Assembly: GCA_002082245.2 (NCBI GenBank)
Contig: NBTC02000002.1
Span: 4,712,001-4,776,000, forward strand
Source of the DNA: Yersinia enterocolitica
GTDB lineage: Bacteria; Pseudomonadota; Gammaproteobacteria; Enterobacterales; Enterobacteriaceae
Reading direction: 5' to 3'
Length of the DNA stretch: 64,000 nt
Shown here piece by piece: positions 12,251 to 23,486 of this stretch. Position 1 is the stretch's first letter, and each line of letters opens with the position of its first letter. The notes beneath the pieces are model-generated. The model saw only the letters and a program-made list of their open reading frames with translations, searched no databases and was not told the origin of the DNA. The position numbers and the translations under genes were made by a program.

Positions 12251-12534
12251 CCTATGCCGTTAAGTTCAGAGAAGAAGCGCTAAAGGAATGGCACAAACTG
12301 GATAAGACGATACAACAGCAATTTGCCAAGAAATTAAAAAAGTGCAGCGATAATCCACATATTGAAAGCGCTAAACTACGTGGTATGAAAAACTGCTACA
12401 AAATTAAATTACGATCCTCTGGATTTCGATTAGTGTATGAAGTTATCGATGATGTGTTGATCGTTGCTGTGGTTGCAGTAGGAAAAAGAGATCGTAGCGA
12501 GGTGTATAACCTTGCAAGTGACCGATTACGCTAA
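12247..12534 (+). CDS. RelE/StbE-family toxin
   Basis: A 95-residue RelE-superfamily protein, probably a ribosome-dependent mRNA interferase. The typical pattern is present: [37 protein letters not shown] and [13 protein letters not shown], with the basic residues used by the family for RNA cleavage. It is coupled to the antitoxin by a 4-bp overlap. It is intact, so the pair is likely functional. Confidence 0.88.
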   Translation: MTYAVKFREEALKEWHKLDKTIQQQFAKKLKKCSDNPHIESAKLRGMKNCYKIKLRSSGFRLVYEVIDDVLIVAVVAVGKRDRSEVYNLASDRLR

Positions 12535-12563
12535 TGACTATTAACCAGATTAGAGAAGGGTTT

Positions 12564-13139
12564 ATGTCAGTCAAAATTGAAAATATTCAGAGTGAATTAT
12601 TATCCAAAAACTGGTTCAAACTACACAAATACACCTTTGATTTAATAACTGATAACGGGACTCCGGTACAACAGATTCGCGAAGTGTATGACCGGGGTAA
12701 CGGCGCAACCATTCTGCTGTATAACCGCCAGAAGGGTACCGTGGTACTGATTGAACAATTCCGCATGCCAACCTATGTGAATGGCAATCCTAGTGGCATG
12801 TTGCTGGAAGCCTGTGCCGGTTTGCTGGATAACGACTCACCGGAAGAGTGTATCCGCCGTGAAGCGATGGAAGAGACGGGTTATCAGGTTGATAAAGTGC
12901 AGAAGCTGTTTGAAGCTTATATGTCGCCAGGTGGCGTGACTGAAATCGTCTATTTCTTTGCGGCGGAATATCATCCAGATCAGAAAATTACTGATGATGT
13001 CGGCGTGGAGGATGAGGTGATCGACGTGGTTGAATTATCGTTTAGCGAAGCCATTGCCATGATTGCTGATGGCCGCATTAAAGATGGTAAGACGATTATG
13101 TTATTGCAATACGCCCAAATTCATAATTGGTTCAAATAA
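12564..13139 (+). CDS. nudK: GDP-mannose pyrophosphatase NudK
   Basis: Nudix hydrolase that cleaves GDP-mannose to mannose-1-phosphate and GMP. It has 191 residues from the ATG at 12564, exactly the E. coli length; AGAAGGG precedes this ATG. The Nudix box is [35 protein letters not shown] and YMSPGGVTE are also conserved. It follows the toxin by 29 bp but is an old chromosomal gene, so the toxin-antitoxin pair probably inserted upstream of it. Confidence 0.94.
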   Translation: MSVKIENIQSELLSKNWFKLHKYTFDLITDNGTPVQQIREVYDRGNGATILLYNRQKGTVVLIEQFRMPTYVNGNPSGMLLEACAGLLDNDSPEECIRREAMEETGYQVDKVQKLFEAYMSPGGVTEIVYFFAAEYHPDQKITDDVGVEDEVIDVVELSFSEAIAMIADGRIKDGKTIMLLQYAQIHNWFK

Positions 13140-13315
13140 ATACCTTTCTTACCAATATTGCCGTGATGTTAGCGGCATTCACTCCCCCGATTGTTGACCA
13201 TCCTCTCTGATTGATAAGTAAATTCTTCAATTGAAGCAAAAATGTTATGCAGAGTATGGCCTGCTTCATAGATTGTGATAAATCACTCACTATACTGGTT
13301 CTGTTATTGGTCATA

Positions 13316-13442
13316 TATACCCTTCGACCTTGAAACCACCGTGGTGTTAGCTACGTTCACTGACCCGAATCACTTATCATCGTGCGCTTATCGGGATTGG
13401 TTCACTTGCTGCCTACCTGCAATTTCAAGTTTATTGGGTATA
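13316..13442. repeat. ERIC element upstream of maeB
   Basis: A 127-bp element bounded by TATACCC and GGGTATA with the ERIC core (GAATCACTTATC ... GCTTATCGGGATTG). A further degraded half-ERIC fragment lies at about 13141-13200, just after nudK (GCCGTGATGTTAGCGGCATT). Together they fill the nudK-maeB gap. Confidence 0.8.
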
Positions 13443-13474
13443 ACCTCGAAGAATAAAATCAAAGGGAACCTACA

Positions 13475-15754
13475 ATGGACGAACAGTTGAAACAGAGTGC
13501 GCTTGATTTTCACCAATATCCAACCCCAGGGAAAATTCAGGTGTCGCCAACCAAACCGCTAGCAACCCAACGGGATTTGGCGCTGGCTTACTCGCCTGGT
13601 GTGGCGGCTCCGTGTTTAGAAATTGCCGCTGATCCTTTGGCTGCTTACAAATACACGGCGCGCGGCAATCTGGTTGCTGTGATTTCCAATGGTACTGCGG
13701 TGCTGGGACTGGGCAATATTGGCGCATTGGCCGGTAAACCGGTAATGGAAGGTAAGGGCGTTCTGTTTAAGAAATTTTCAGGTATTGATGTATTTGATAT
13801 TGAAGTGGATGAACTCGATCCAGACAAATTGATTGATATTATCGCGTCGCTGGAACCGACATTCGGTGGCATTAATCTGGAAGATATCAAAGCACCGGAA
13901 TGTTTCTATATTGAGCAAAAATTGCGTGAACGCATGAAGATCCCGGTATTCCACGATGATCAGCATGGCACGGCGATTATCTGCACCGCTGCGGTACTCA
14001 ATGGCCTGCGGGTAGTGAAGAAAGACATCAGCGATGTGAAACTGGTGGTATCAGGGGCAGGGGCGGCATCGATTGCCTGTTTAAACCTGCTGGTGGCGCT
14101 GGGATTAAAACATCACAATATTACTGCATGCGATTCCAAAGGTGTGATTTATAAAGGCCGTGAGGCCAATATGGCACAAACCAAAGCGGCGTATGCGATT
14201 GAAGATAACGGTCAACGCACGCTGGGTGATGCGATGCCAGGTGCGGACATCTTCCTCGGCTGTTCTGGCCCGGGGGTTTTAACTCAGGACATGGTGAAAA
14301 CCATGGCACCGAACCCACTGATTTTGGCACTGGCGAACCCGGAACCAGAGATCCTGCCGCCGTTGGCGAAAGCGGTGCGCCCTGATGCGATTATTTGCAC
14401 TGGCCGCTCGGATTATCCAAATCAGGTTAACAACGTACTGTGCTTCCCATTCATCTTCCGTGGCGCGCTGGATGTCGGTGCCACCACCATTAATGAAGAG
14501 ATGAAACTGGCTTGTGTGCATGCCATTGCGGATCTGGCGCTGGCTGAGCAGAGTGATGTGGTGGCATCCGCTTATGGTGAGCAAGACCTCTCCTTTGGCC
14601 CTGAGTACATAATTCCTAAACCATTCGACCCGCGTCTGATTGTAAAAATTGCACCGGCAGTGGCCAAAGCGGCGATGGACTCTGGTGTGGCAACCCGGCC
14701 AATTGCCGATTTTAGTGCTTACATCGAAAAGCTGTCTGAGTTTGTCTACAAAACTAACCTGTTTATGAAACCTATCTTCTCGCAGGCGAAGAAAGAGATG
14801 AAACGGGTGGTATTGGCGGAAGGGGAAGAAGAGCGGGTGCTGCATGCTACTCAGGAGTTGATCTCGCAGGAACTGGCTTATCCTATTCTGATTGGCCGCC
14901 CGAGTGTGATTGAGACCCGACTGAAGAAGTTGGGCCTGCAAATTACAGCAGGTAAAGACTTTGAGGTGGTTAACAATGAATCCGATTCGCGTTTTAACGA
15001 GTACTGGCAAGAGTATTATCAAATCATGAAACGTCGTGGCGTCTCGCAAGAGCAAGCCCGTCGTGCAGTGATTGGTAATCCCACACTGATTGGTTCGATC
15101 ATGGTGCATCGTGGTGAAGCTGATGCAATGATTTGTGGCACTATCGGTACCTACCATGAACATTACGATGTGGTAGAGAAAGTATTCGGTTTCCGTGAAG
15201 GTGCTCATGTGGCGGGTGCGATGAATGCACTGTTGCTACCCACCGGTAACACTTTTATTGCGGATACTTATGTCAATGATGATCCGACACCAGAGCAGTT
15301 GGCTGAGATTACCTTAATGGCCGCTGAAACTGTGCGTCGCTTCGGGATTGAACCGAAAGTGGCACTGTTATCTCACTCCAGCTTTGGCACCTCAGACTGC
15401 CCAGCCGCGCGTAAAATGCGCCGCACGTTGGAATTGGTTAATCAGATGGCACCAGAGCTGGAAATTGACGGTGAGATGCATGGTGATGCCGCGCTGGTGG
15501 AAAGTATTCGCCATAACCTGATGCCAGACAGCCCATTGAAAGGTGCTGCCAACGTGTTGATTATGCCGAATATGGAAGCGGCACGTATCAGTTACAACCT
15601 GCTGCGGGTGACATCATCGGAAGGGGTGACGGTTGGGCCAGTGCTGATGGGGGTGGCGAAACCGGTGCATATCTTGACGCCAATTGCTTCAGTGCGTCGG
15701 ATCGTGAATATGGTGGCGTTAGCGGTGGTTGAAGCACAAACCGAGCCTTTATAA
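13475..15754 (+). CDS. maeB: NADP-dependent malic enzyme MaeB with phosphotransacetylase-like domain
   Basis: Oxidatively decarboxylates malate to pyruvate with NADP, supplying pyruvate and NADPH during gluconeogenic growth. It has 759 residues. The malic enzyme part (about 1-425) contains [23 protein letters not shown] and FHDDQHGTA. The second part (about 430-759) resembles phosphotransacetylase, with [16 protein letters not shown] and [13 protein letters not shown]. That domain is known to be regulatory (acetyl-CoA sensing) in E. coli MaeB. Full length and intact, it is preceded by AAGGGA. Confidence 0.97.
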   Translation: MDEQLKQSALDFHQYPTPGKIQVSPTKPLATQRDLALAYSPGVAAPCLEIAADPLAAYKYTARGNLVAVISNGTAVLGLGNIGALAGKPVMEGKGVLFKKFSGIDVFDIEVDELDPDKLIDIIASLEPTFGGINLEDIKAPECFYIEQKLRERMKIPVFHDDQHGTAIICTAAVLNGLRVVKKDISDVKLVVSGAGAASIACLNLLVALGLKHHNITACDSKGVIYKGREANMAQTKAAYAIEDNGQRTLGDAMPGADIFLGCSGPGVLTQDMVKTMAPNPLILALANPEPEILPPLAKAVRPDAIICTGRSDYPNQVNNVLCFPFIFRGALDVGATTINEEMKLACVHAIADLALAEQSDVVASAYGEQDLSFGPEYIIPKPFDPRLIVKIAPAVAKAAMDSGVATRPIADFSAYIEKLSEFVYKTNLFMKPIFSQAKKEMKRVVLAEGEEERVLHATQELISQELAYPILIGRPSVIETRLKKLGLQITAGKDFEVVNNESDSRFNEYWQEYYQIMKRRGVSQEQARRAVIGNPTLIGSIMVHRGEADAMICGTIGTYHEHYDVVEKVFGFREGAHVAGAMNALLLPTGNTFIADTYVNDDPTPEQLAEITLMAAETVRRFGIEPKVALLSHSSFGTSDCPAARKMRRTLELVNQMAPELEIDGEMHGDAALVESIRHNLMPDSPLKGAANVLIMPNMEAARISYNLLRVTSSEGVTVGPVLMGVAKPVHILTPIASVRRIVNMVALAVVEAQTEPL

Positions 15755-15880
15755 ATATGCTTTATCCTTGGCATTGCCGCGTTGTTAGCGGCTTTCGCTC
15801 ACCCGAGTCACTTACCTGTGTAAGCTCATCGGGATTTACTCAACTGCTGCCTGACTGCAATGCCAATGACTTTGAGTATT
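15755..15880. repeat. ERIC element after maeB
   Basis: Starts one base after the maeB stop. The central part TCACTTACCTGTGTAAGCTCATCGGGATTTAC is a good match to the ERIC core, and the outer arms pair (TTGGCATTGCC / GCAATGCCAATG). It becomes part of the maeB 3' untranslated region. Confidence 0.8.
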
Positions 15881-15892
15881 ACTATTACTAAC

Positions 15893-15916
15893 CTCAACCC
15901 GCTTCGGCGGGTTTTT
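15893..15916 (+). terminator. Intrinsic terminator of maeB
   Basis: CAACCCGC-TTC-GGCGGGTTTTTGC: a GC-rich stem followed by five T residues on the plus strand, between the ERIC and the end of yaiI. Confidence 0.85.
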
Positions 15917-15918
15917 GC

Positions 15919-16373
15919 TTATAGGCTTCTGGCTGCTTGCTGTAACCACTTATCCAGTTCGTTGGCAAATTGCTGGCGGTCACGCTGATTTAAGGTGTTA
16001 GGCCCACCGGTTTGAATACCGCTGGCGCGCATGGTATCCATAAAGTCACGCATATTCAGCCGTTCACGAATGGTATCTGGCGTATAGCGCTCACCCCGTG
16101 GATTCAGGGCGATACCGCCTTTGTCTATCACTTCGGCGGCCAGGGGAATATCTGCCGTGATAACCAGATCATTTTTCTCCACCCGTTGCACGATCTCATT
16201 ATCGGCAACATCAAAACCGGAGGCGACTTGTAAGGTACGGATAAATTTTGATGGCGGGGTTTTCAATGGCTGATTAGCCACCAGCGTGACCATCATGCCG
16301 GTACGATCTGCGGCGCGAAATAACACCTCTTTAATCACATTCGGACAGGCGTCCGCATCAACCCAAATTTGCA

Positions 16374-16374
<1 letters not shown>
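15919..16374 (-). CDS. yaiI: YaiI/YqxD-family protein
   Basis: A 151-residue UPF0178 protein with a PIN-like nuclease fold ([50 protein letters not shown]). No activity has been established for the family. The ATG at 16374 overlaps the hemF stop as ATGA, so translation should be coupled to hemF. An upstream in-frame start inside hemF is less likely. Confidence 0.9.
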
Positions 16375-17429
<1,055 letters not shown>

Positions 17430-17538
17430 TCAAATATCATTACTCACTATCACGGTGGGAAATATCACTTTAATATTGCGTGATATAATATTGCCACGAT
17501 AATCAGAATATCCATATTACTCAAGGGTGCGAACATCC

Positions 17539-17964
17539 ATGGAAATCCGCGTATTCCAGCAAGACGATTTTGAAGAAGTGATTCTGCTGTGGGAGCATTG
17601 CGACTTACTGCGGCCTTGGAATGATCCAGAAATGGATATTGAGCGTAAGTTGAATCACTCGCCCGAACTGTTTTTAGTAGCGGAAGTGAGTGGGGCGATT
17701 GTAGGGTCAATCATGGGCGGTTACGATGGCCACCGTGGCTCGGCTTATTATCTGGGGGTCCATCCTGACTTCCGTGGCCGTGGCTTTGCCAATGCGCTGA
17801 TCAGCCGCCTCGAGAAGAAACTTATCGCCCGTGGCTGCCCGAAGCTGAATATCATGGTGCGCGAAGACAATGATGCGGTGATCGGCATGTATGAAAAGCT
17901 CGATTACGAAACCCAAGACAGCATCATGCTGGGCAAGCGGCTGATTGTGGATCAGGAGTATTGA
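17539..17964 (+). CDS. ypeA: GNAT-family acetyltransferase YpeA, 3' end supplied by the integrated element
   Basis: A 141-residue N-acetyltransferase of unknown substrate, matching E. coli YpeA. The acetyl-CoA loop is [16 protein letters not shown] and the protein ends in RLIVDQEY. The ATG at 17539 ([11 protein letters not shown]) matches the E. coli start. The last 61 codons are repeated at 33040. The two copies are identical over 93 bp and then differ only at silent sites, so the element restored the reading frame with its own 3' end. Confidence 0.93.
   Translation: MEIRVFQQDDFEEVILLWEHCDLLRPWNDPEMDIERKLNHSPELFLVAEVSGAIVGSIMGGYDGHRGSAYYLGVHPDFRGRGFANALISRLEKKLIARGCPKLNIMVREDNDAVIGMYEKLDYETQDSIMLGKRLIVDQEY
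17781..17873 (+). repeat. Left attachment repeat (attL) of the island
   Basis: 93 bp identical to 33040-33132, inside the 3' part of ypeA. Recombination must have taken place within this shared block. The two copies are 15,259 bp apart. Downstream of it the left copy continues to the ypeA stop with seven silent differences from the right copy. Confidence 0.85.
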
Positions 17965-18029
17965 GAGTTTAGTTAGTTGAATTTAAAGGATGTTGATTTT
18001 AAATTCACTTTTGATTCGATAGCGCCACT

Positions 18030-18089
18030 GGCTGAAATGACCGAGCAACAGATAAGGTGATTTCAGCCTTTATCTAAAAAATTTCAGCC
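18030..18089. repeat. Candidate integrase or excisionase arm sites
   Basis: GGCTGAAAT at 18030-18038 faces ATTTCAGCC at 18060-18068, and ATTTCAGCC recurs directly at 18081-18089, 21 bp on. Short repeats of this kind between attL and the integrase gene are where arm-type binding sites are expected. Confidence 0.4.
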
Positions 18090-18148
18090 ACCAATTTTTC
18101 TGTTTCCAGCTGTTTTTCTCTCCTCAAATCGACCTTATTTGCCATAAC

Positions 18149-18168
18149 TTATCTATGCGCATAGATAA
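18149..18168. promoter_or_regulatory. Perfect 20-bp palindrome upstream of the integrase
   Basis: TTATCTATGCGCATAGATAA reads the same on both strands and ends 53 bp before the integrase start. It is a candidate operator for a dimeric regulator controlling the integrase. The binding protein is unknown. Confidence 0.5.
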
Positions 18169-18221
18169 ATAAAATCTTTTTTGCCACACTCTTGCCACAG
18201 TTAGAAATAAAAGAGTGCAGA

Positions 18222-19340
18222 ATGGCGACGATCCGCAAGCGTGGTGCCTATCAATGGGAAACTCAAATCCGTAAACGTGGCTTCCCGTCACAAACTAAAA
18301 CGTTTAATACCAAAGCCGAGGCTGATGCCTGGGCAAAAATGGTTGAGTCGGAAATGGCTCGCGGCGTGTGGCTTAGTCGTAGCGAATCGGAATCGACAAC
18401 GCTATATGACTCGCTTGTGCGTTATGAAAATGAAATTGTCGCCAACAAAAAGGGTGCGGTGCAAGATAGGTCTATTATCCGTATCTTTAAACGGCAACCA
18501 TTAGCCAGATGTTATATGGCCAGTATTCGTAGTGCCGATGTCGCCAAATTAAGAGACGAATGGCTAAAAGACTATGCGCCGGCTACGGTGCTACGTCGCT
18601 TATCTCTGCTTTCCCACTTATTTAATATTTCCCGCAAAGAGTGGGGAATGGAAAGCCTGATTAATCCTGTTGATCTGATCCGCAAACCCCAACCCGATAA
18701 TGCACGTACACGGCGTATAGCTGTTGAAGCTATTCAAGCCGTAGATGAATCTGGTAATGAGGTTAAAACGCCAAGAAATACCGCTCAGGACGAAATCGAG
18801 CGAATTATTACCAATACTCAATCTCCGATATTGCCATCAGCGGTTTGCCTGGCGTTGGAAACGGCTATGCGACGTGGTGAAATTGTTGGGTTACGCTGGA
18901 AATATGTCGATTTAAAGCTGCGTGTTGCTCATCTGCCCAAAACAAAAAATGGTGATTCGCGTGATGTGCCGCTTTCTTCAAAGGCGGTGGCAGCATTAGA
19001 AAAGTTAAAGGTTATCGCGGAGGCCAGGGAAGAGGACGAGAATTCAACTGATGATCGGGTATTTAAAGCCCGAGTTGACGCAATAAGCTGTGCATTCGAT
19101 AGGGCCAGAAAGCGCGCTCGTAAGTTGTATGAGCAAGAATGTGCTGCTTTAGGAAAGAAAGCCAACTCAGATTATTTGCTGGATTTACGGTTCCACGATT
19201 TACGCCATGAAGCCACATCACGCCTAGCTGAAATCTTTCCCATGCACGAACTCACAAAAATAACGGGTCATAAAGATCCTAGAATGCTGATGAGATACTA
19301 TCATCCTAGGGCAGAGGACTTGGCTAAGAAGTTGGTTTAG
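18222..19340 (+). CDS. Tyrosine-family site-specific recombinase (integrase)
   Basis: A 372-residue integrase that would insert and excise the element at the ypeA 3' end. An N-terminal arm-binding and SAM-like domain is followed by the catalytic domain. The catalytic set is visible: Arg217 in AMRRGEIVGLRW, HDLRHEATSRL (His-x-x-Arg), the ITGHKDP histidine and the tyrosine of MRYYHPR. It resembles the Rci/phage-type family with the N-terminus ATIRKRGAYQWETQIRKRG. I start at ATG 18222 rather than a far upstream non-ATG codon. It reads inward from attL, as is usual. Confidence 0.93.
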   Translation: MATIRKRGAYQWETQIRKRGFPSQTKTFNTKAEADAWAKMVESEMARGVWLSRSESESTTLYDSLVRYENEIVANKKGAVQDRSIIRIFKRQPLARCYMASIRSADVAKLRDEWLKDYAPATVLRRLSLLSHLFNISRKEWGMESLINPVDLIRKPQPDNARTRRIAVEAIQAVDESGNEVKTPRNTAQDEIERIITNTQSPILPSAVCLALETAMRRGEIVGLRWKYVDLKLRVAHLPKTKNGDSRDVPLSSKAVAALEKLKVIAEAREEDENSTDDRVFKARVDAISCAFDRARKRARKLYEQECAALGKKANSDYLLDLRFHDLRHEATSRLAEIFPMHELTKITGHKDPRMLMRYYHPRAEDLAKKLV

Positions 19341-19520
19341 CGGACATAATTGTATTGGTTATAGTGGTATTCTGCTAATTTTTTAGATTGAATAGAAAAG
19401 ACTAAAAACATAAAAATAAGTTAAATGACTAGTAATCAAACAATTATATTTAGATCCTTCTTGTTGCAATTCATACAAGATTGTGCGGTAGCTATTTTTA
19501 GTTAAAAGGAAAATTCTGAA
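19341..19520. other. Short A+T-rich gap between integrase and defence operon
   Basis: I see no gene or terminator here. It is markedly A+T-rich. Confidence 0.5.
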
Positions 19521-19568
19521 TTTACAATATACGCATTTATGATAATAATTATCACTCTCATTAGGTGA
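19521..19568 (+). promoter_or_regulatory. Predicted promoter with a perfect Fur-type palindrome
   Basis: TTTACA (19521-19526) and AATAAT (19544-19549), spaced by 17 bp, form a good sigma70 promoter. The -10 lies inside TGATAATAATTATCA (19540-19554), a perfect 7-1-7 inverted repeat identical to the core Fur-box pattern. Extended to 19 bp it agrees with GATAATGATAATCATTATC at 15 positions. AGGTGA at 19563 is the ribosome-binding site of the next gene. A bound repressor here would cover the -10. Confidence 0.5.
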
Positions 19569-19571
19569 AGT

Positions 19572-22500
19572 ATGTTTAATCAAATCAAATATCTAACAGA
19601 TATTAAAAAAATTGTTGGGAACTACCCTAAATATAAAAATAAAAGGAATGCTTTTATTCGATTGAGGCGAGCATTAGATAATATAGAACCACGGTATGTT
19701 CGAGGTTTCTCTATCGCATGCAGTAAAAACGTTCAGATAAGAGAGATAATAAATCTTGGTTTCTTTAAAAGAGATATATTTATAGATCTTTTACCTGAAA
19801 GGAAAGTACCAATAGACTTTATTCTATCTTCATTTTATGGATTTTATTCAAGTAATATCGATATTTTTAATGTTATTGAAAAAAATATGGAGGAACTAGA
19901 AAAATTAGTCATTCTAGAAAAATTTGATGATGCTATAAAATTATTGGACTTCATAGATCTAAAGTATGGTGGAAGTATCTGGTCACTAGATGCTAGGATG
20001 GCTATTACAGGAAAATATAAAACTAGTGAGGATGTTAAAAAAATAAATATAAAAGGAAAACATAGATTAGCCCATATATCATCATTATTACAGCAGAAGC
20101 ATTTATCCAGAGGCGCACTAGCATTTCAGCAACAGATATTAAATCATACAGTTAGTGAATTAAAAAGCAAAAACTTTAATTCATTCTCTGAGTTTTTATT
20201 GTTGATTTTGTTACCTTATAATTTAAACAATCGAGTTAAAATAGATGATGTAATTATTTTTTCTCAGAAGTTATATCCGATAGATAAGTTATTTATAATA
20301 AAAAAAGCGATATCATCTTATATCTCATCCAGTAGGAAAAGTGATCTAAATGACAGTGTTTATCATGATTTCATTCATTTCATGTCTAAAGTTTCAAAAG
20401 ATCAATCATGGATTAATATAAAAAAACTGATTAACTCAGAACCAACTATAAGAATTAATGAAGAAATAAAAAGTATAATTAATGTTTATTCCAAAGGTGA
20501 CTACTTAACTACTGTTAATTTATGCGATGCTTTTATAAATAGATATCCTACAGAATTGTCAGTGATAGATATATACTCTAAGGCATTGTTTTATCTGTCT
20601 AACTCAGCGGTTGATAAAGTAAATAAAAATGAAAGAAAAACGTTAGTTGAAACATTGATTCATAGCCAATTTATGCTATATGTTAGTACAAATAATTATG
20701 AAAAAGTTAAAGAAAATATAGATTTATTGTCCTTTAAATTCTCAAATTTAAACTTTACACATAGTATATGTGCGATGTTTTATGCAGCGTATCCATTTAT
20801 CAATGAGATTGAATTAAGACGATACTGTAGATTACTGAGTTGCGGCTACACATTTATAACTCCAAAGTATAATGCGAAACTAATGCTCAGTGATAGAGAG
20901 TTGAACTCTTTTGAACATGATAATACTGATGCAATTGAATTGTCAGATAGTAGAAAAATTAGATTATATATAGAGAGTGAAATAAAGTCAGACTCACCTG
21001 ATAGTATAAAAATAGATAACTTATTGAGTAAACTTGAAAATATGCATGACGTGACCATAGCTGAATTAAATCAAATAAAAGCTATAGCTTATATTAAATT
21101 ATGTCAATTTGATCTTTTAATCAAAGAAATAAATAAAGTATGTAATAAAAACATCAATGATATGATGTTGTTTCCGGCGCATTATATTGCAGAAGTAATA
21201 AATTCTCAGTCTGAGAATATATCAAATAAATTAAATGCGGCAATATTTTCATATTTGTATTACATAAATATTGATAAAAGCTATAAAGAAACGACTGCCG
21301 ACTACTTAGAGGATTATTTACTAGTAAATAATGTTAAGGTTCCTAGCGAGTTAATTGCAAATCTTCCTAATCTTTATGAACATGAGATGTTTTTTGACAA
21401 AGTATGTAATCAACAAATTTTAGGTAGTATTTTGGAATTGAATTCATCAAAGCTGACTATGTTGGAAAGACTTAAGATAATTTCATTACTTCATGAAAAG
21501 TTTGACTATACATCCGAATCACTCGAAAGTGAGGAAAACGAAATATTCAATTTCCTTCTTGTTAATAATATAAAAGAGCATCATGAAAGTAATAAGATAA
21601 TGATTGATTCTGAGGGGCTTAAGGGGGCTAAATATTTAGAGTATAAATCATTTTATGAAAATTTATCTGAAGTGACATTATTTAATACAAATCTATTAAC
21701 CAAGTATTTTCCTGATGAGGAAAATGATGAGGAAGAAATTAATGATAGTTCGACTATTGATCAGGAAATAAATGATTCCATCTTAATAGAAGATGAAGAT
21801 GTAAATTCTGAAATATCTATTTTATATTTTTATGGTAATTTTTATTCTAAGGTTATTAATGATTTTATAATGGATCATGATTATGGTTTAATTAGATACC
21901 TAAGCTCTGAAATTAGACATGGTGTCATGCCTAATCAGATGCGTAGTGTTTTCGAATCGTTGAGTTTAGTTACCGAAAAAGGTATATCAGGAAAATATTC
22001 ACCAAATGAATATTGGGCTAAGACATATTTAGATAAACTTCCAACTCTTGATATTGAGTATATACAGAACCAATTAGATTGGTTCTGTGGTGGAGTTGAT
22101 GAATTAATAAACAAAGCAAACTCTTGGACTAAACCAGTAACTGTTTGGAGTGAAGTAGCCCTAGGTAATAAAGATGACAAATCATCTTTTTACTTCATTA
22201 TTGATGATGATAAAACGTATGAGTTTTATTTGGCTATTAAAGAAACAATAGATTACAAAAGCCATGAGGCAACTTCAGATGATGATATAAATAGAATGTT
22301 TAATGCTTGCGAAAATTTCATATGGATACAATTAGATCAATGTTTTGCAAATATAAAAGAGAGGTTTAATTTAAATCTCAAGGATGGTTTTAACAAACTA
22401 TGTACTGACTTTATAGAGAAGTTGGCTGTTTTACCTATAAGCTCAAAGCCACAAAAATTAATTGATAATATAAAAACCGCACAGTATGAAATTATTGAAA

Positions 22501-23036
22501 AGGTAGCTAACATTGAAGGTTGGTTTAAAAGACCACAAGGAATAATGGATGAAAAATACCGAGTTATCGATGTGGTAAATGCATCAATTGATTGTGTTAA
22601 AGGGATATATGATCCGCAGGTATTAACCATACATTTATCTATTGATGAAATTGTAAATAACAATGAGTTGAGTAATAAGCAGTCTTTATATTTAACTAGG
22701 GCACTAGTTACATCTTATATAAATTGCTTTAAACATGGGGCTAATAGAGCAAAAACAGATGTTTTTTTAAAGGTTATCGAGGATGATTATTGTTATAGTA
22801 TTATCATAAAAAATGAGATTAATGAGGAAACAAAGAAAAGAATAGTTAATAATGGTATTATTAAAGAGGTTGAAAATTATGATAGCGAGCACTATACCGA
22901 AAAACTTATAACTGAAGGTGGGACCGGTCTATATAAAGTTTATAGAAATATTAAGGATGGGTTTGGCGTTGCCGAATTTAGTATCGCCCAAGAAAACCTT
23001 TCATTTGTGCAATCAATAGGTTTTACTCTGGATTAA
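19572..23036 (+). CDS. Large TPR-type sensor histidine kinase, DtcA-like
   Basis: A 1154-residue protein with a long alpha-helical, TPR-like N-terminal region (about 1-750) and a kinase-type C-terminus. The probable phospho-accepting histidine is His783 in LSSEIRHGVMPNQMR. The ATPase domain follows, with an N-box asparagine at Asn1051 (SYINCFKHG) and a glycine loop at 1116-1119 (EGGTGLYKVYRN). No membrane segment or signal peptide is visible, so it is cytoplasmic. It heads a tight operon: three bases separate it from a stand-alone receiver, which overlaps a receiver-effector. This order and these domain types match the sensor DtcA of Detocs anti-phage systems. That function is inferred, not shown. 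Codon use is very A+T-rich, indicating transfer. Confidence 0.7.
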   Translation: MFNQIKYLTDIKKIVGNYPKYKNKRNAFIRLRRALDNIEPRYVRGFSIACSKNVQIREIINLGFFKRDIFIDLLPERKVPIDFILSSFYGFYSSNIDIFNVIEKNMEELEKLVILEKFDDAIKLLDFIDLKYGGSIWSLDARMAITGKYKTSEDVKKINIKGKHRLAHISSLLQQKHLSRGALAFQQQILNHTVSELKSKNFNSFSEFLLLILLPYNLNNRVKIDDVIIFSQKLYPIDKLFIIKKAISSYISSSRKSDLNDSVYHDFIHFMSKVSKDQSWINIKKLINSEPTIRINEEIKSIINVYSKGDYLTTVNLCDAFINRYPTELSVIDIYSKALFYLSNSAVDKVNKNERKTLVETLIHSQFMLYVSTNNYEKVKENIDLLSFKFSNLNFTHSICAMFYAAYPFINEIELRRYCRLLSCGYTFITPKYNAKLMLSDRELNSFEHDNTDAIELSDSRKIRLYIESEIKSDSPDSIKIDNLLSKLENMHDVTIAELNQIKAIAYIKLCQFDLLIKEINKVCNKNINDMMLFPAHYIAEVINSQSENISNKLNAAIFSYLYYINIDKSYKETTADYLEDYLLVNNVKVPSELIANLPNLYEHEMFFDKVCNQQILGSILELNSSKLTMLERLKIISLLHEKFDYTSESLESEENEIFNFLLVNNIKEHHESNKIMIDSEGLKGAKYLEYKSFYENLSEVTLFNTNLLTKYFPDEENDEEEINDSSTIDQEINDSILIEDEDVNSEISILYFYGNFYSKVINDFIMDHDYGLIRYLSSEIRHGVMPNQMRSVFESLSLVTEKGISGKYSPNEYWAKTYLDKLPTLDIEYIQNQLDWFCGGVDELINKANSWTKPVTVWSEVALGNKDDKSSFYFIIDDDKTYEFYLAIKETIDYKSHEATSDDDINRMFNACENFIWIQLDQCFANIKERFNLNLKDGFNKLCTDFIEKLAVLPISSKPQKLIDNIKTAQYEIIEKVANIEGWFKRPQGIMDEKYRVIDVVNASIDCVKGIYDPQVLTIHLSIDEIVNNNELSNKQSLYLTRALVTSYINCFKHGANRAKTDVFLKVIEDDYCYSIIIKNEINEETKKRIVNNGIIKEVENYDSEHYTEKLITEGGTGLYKVYRNIKDGFGVAEFSIAQENLSFVQSIGFTLD

Positions 23037-23039
23037 ATA

Positions 23040-23486
23040 ATGAAAATAATCATTGTAGAAGATAACGAATATAAAAGTGACCGGGTTAAAGAGTTTTTAC
23101 TAAGTATAAATAATAATATTACTATCGATATATTTAGATCATATTCTTCTGGATTAAAGGCTATTGTTGACGGCTTCTATAATTTAGCTATTCTCGATAT
23201 GAGTTTACCAACATTCGATGATGATTCAGGTTCTTTACGAGGGGAATTTAGAGTGTATGGCGGAATAGATATCGCCAGAAAAATTAAAAGGAGAAATATT
23301 TCTTTGAAGTTTATATTCTTAACTCAATACACCTCATTTTCATATGATAATAAGAGCATTGATTTGAAAGATGTTGATCAAACTGTACGAGATAAGTACC
23401 CGGAAACATATGCTGGATGTATTTATTACGAGCACGCTGGTTATTCATGGAAAGATGAACTACGAATGGTGATTGAAGCATTATGA
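23040..23486 (+). CDS. Stand-alone response-regulator receiver, DtcB-like
   Basis: A 148-residue receiver domain with no output domain. The acidic pair is Glu7-Asp8 (IIIVEDNE), the phospho-acceptor is Asp53 (AILDMSLP) and the switch threonine is Thr96 (FLTQYT). An insertion of some 12 residues follows the phosphorylation loop. The lysine expected after the fifth strand is not where the family has it (GCIYYEHAG). In Detocs, DtcB is a free receiver thought to drain phosphate from the kinase and so buffer against accidental activation. That role is inferred from position and size. It overlaps the next gene by 4 bp (ATGA). Confidence 0.7.
   Translation: MKIIIVEDNEYKSDRVKEFLLSINNNITIDIFRSYSSGLKAIVDGFYNLAILDMSLPTFDDDSGSLRGEFRVYGGIDIARKIKRRNISLKFIFLTQYTSFSYDNKSIDLKDVDQTVRDKYPETYAGCIYYEHAGYSWKDELRMVIEAL

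Noticed and set aside
19541..19559. Fur-like palindrome as a terminator hairpin of the integrase gene
   Set aside because: The stem is entirely A+T-rich with one G-C pair per arm and no T-run, and it overlaps a promoter, so a terminator is unlikely. Its regulatory meaning is still unproven.
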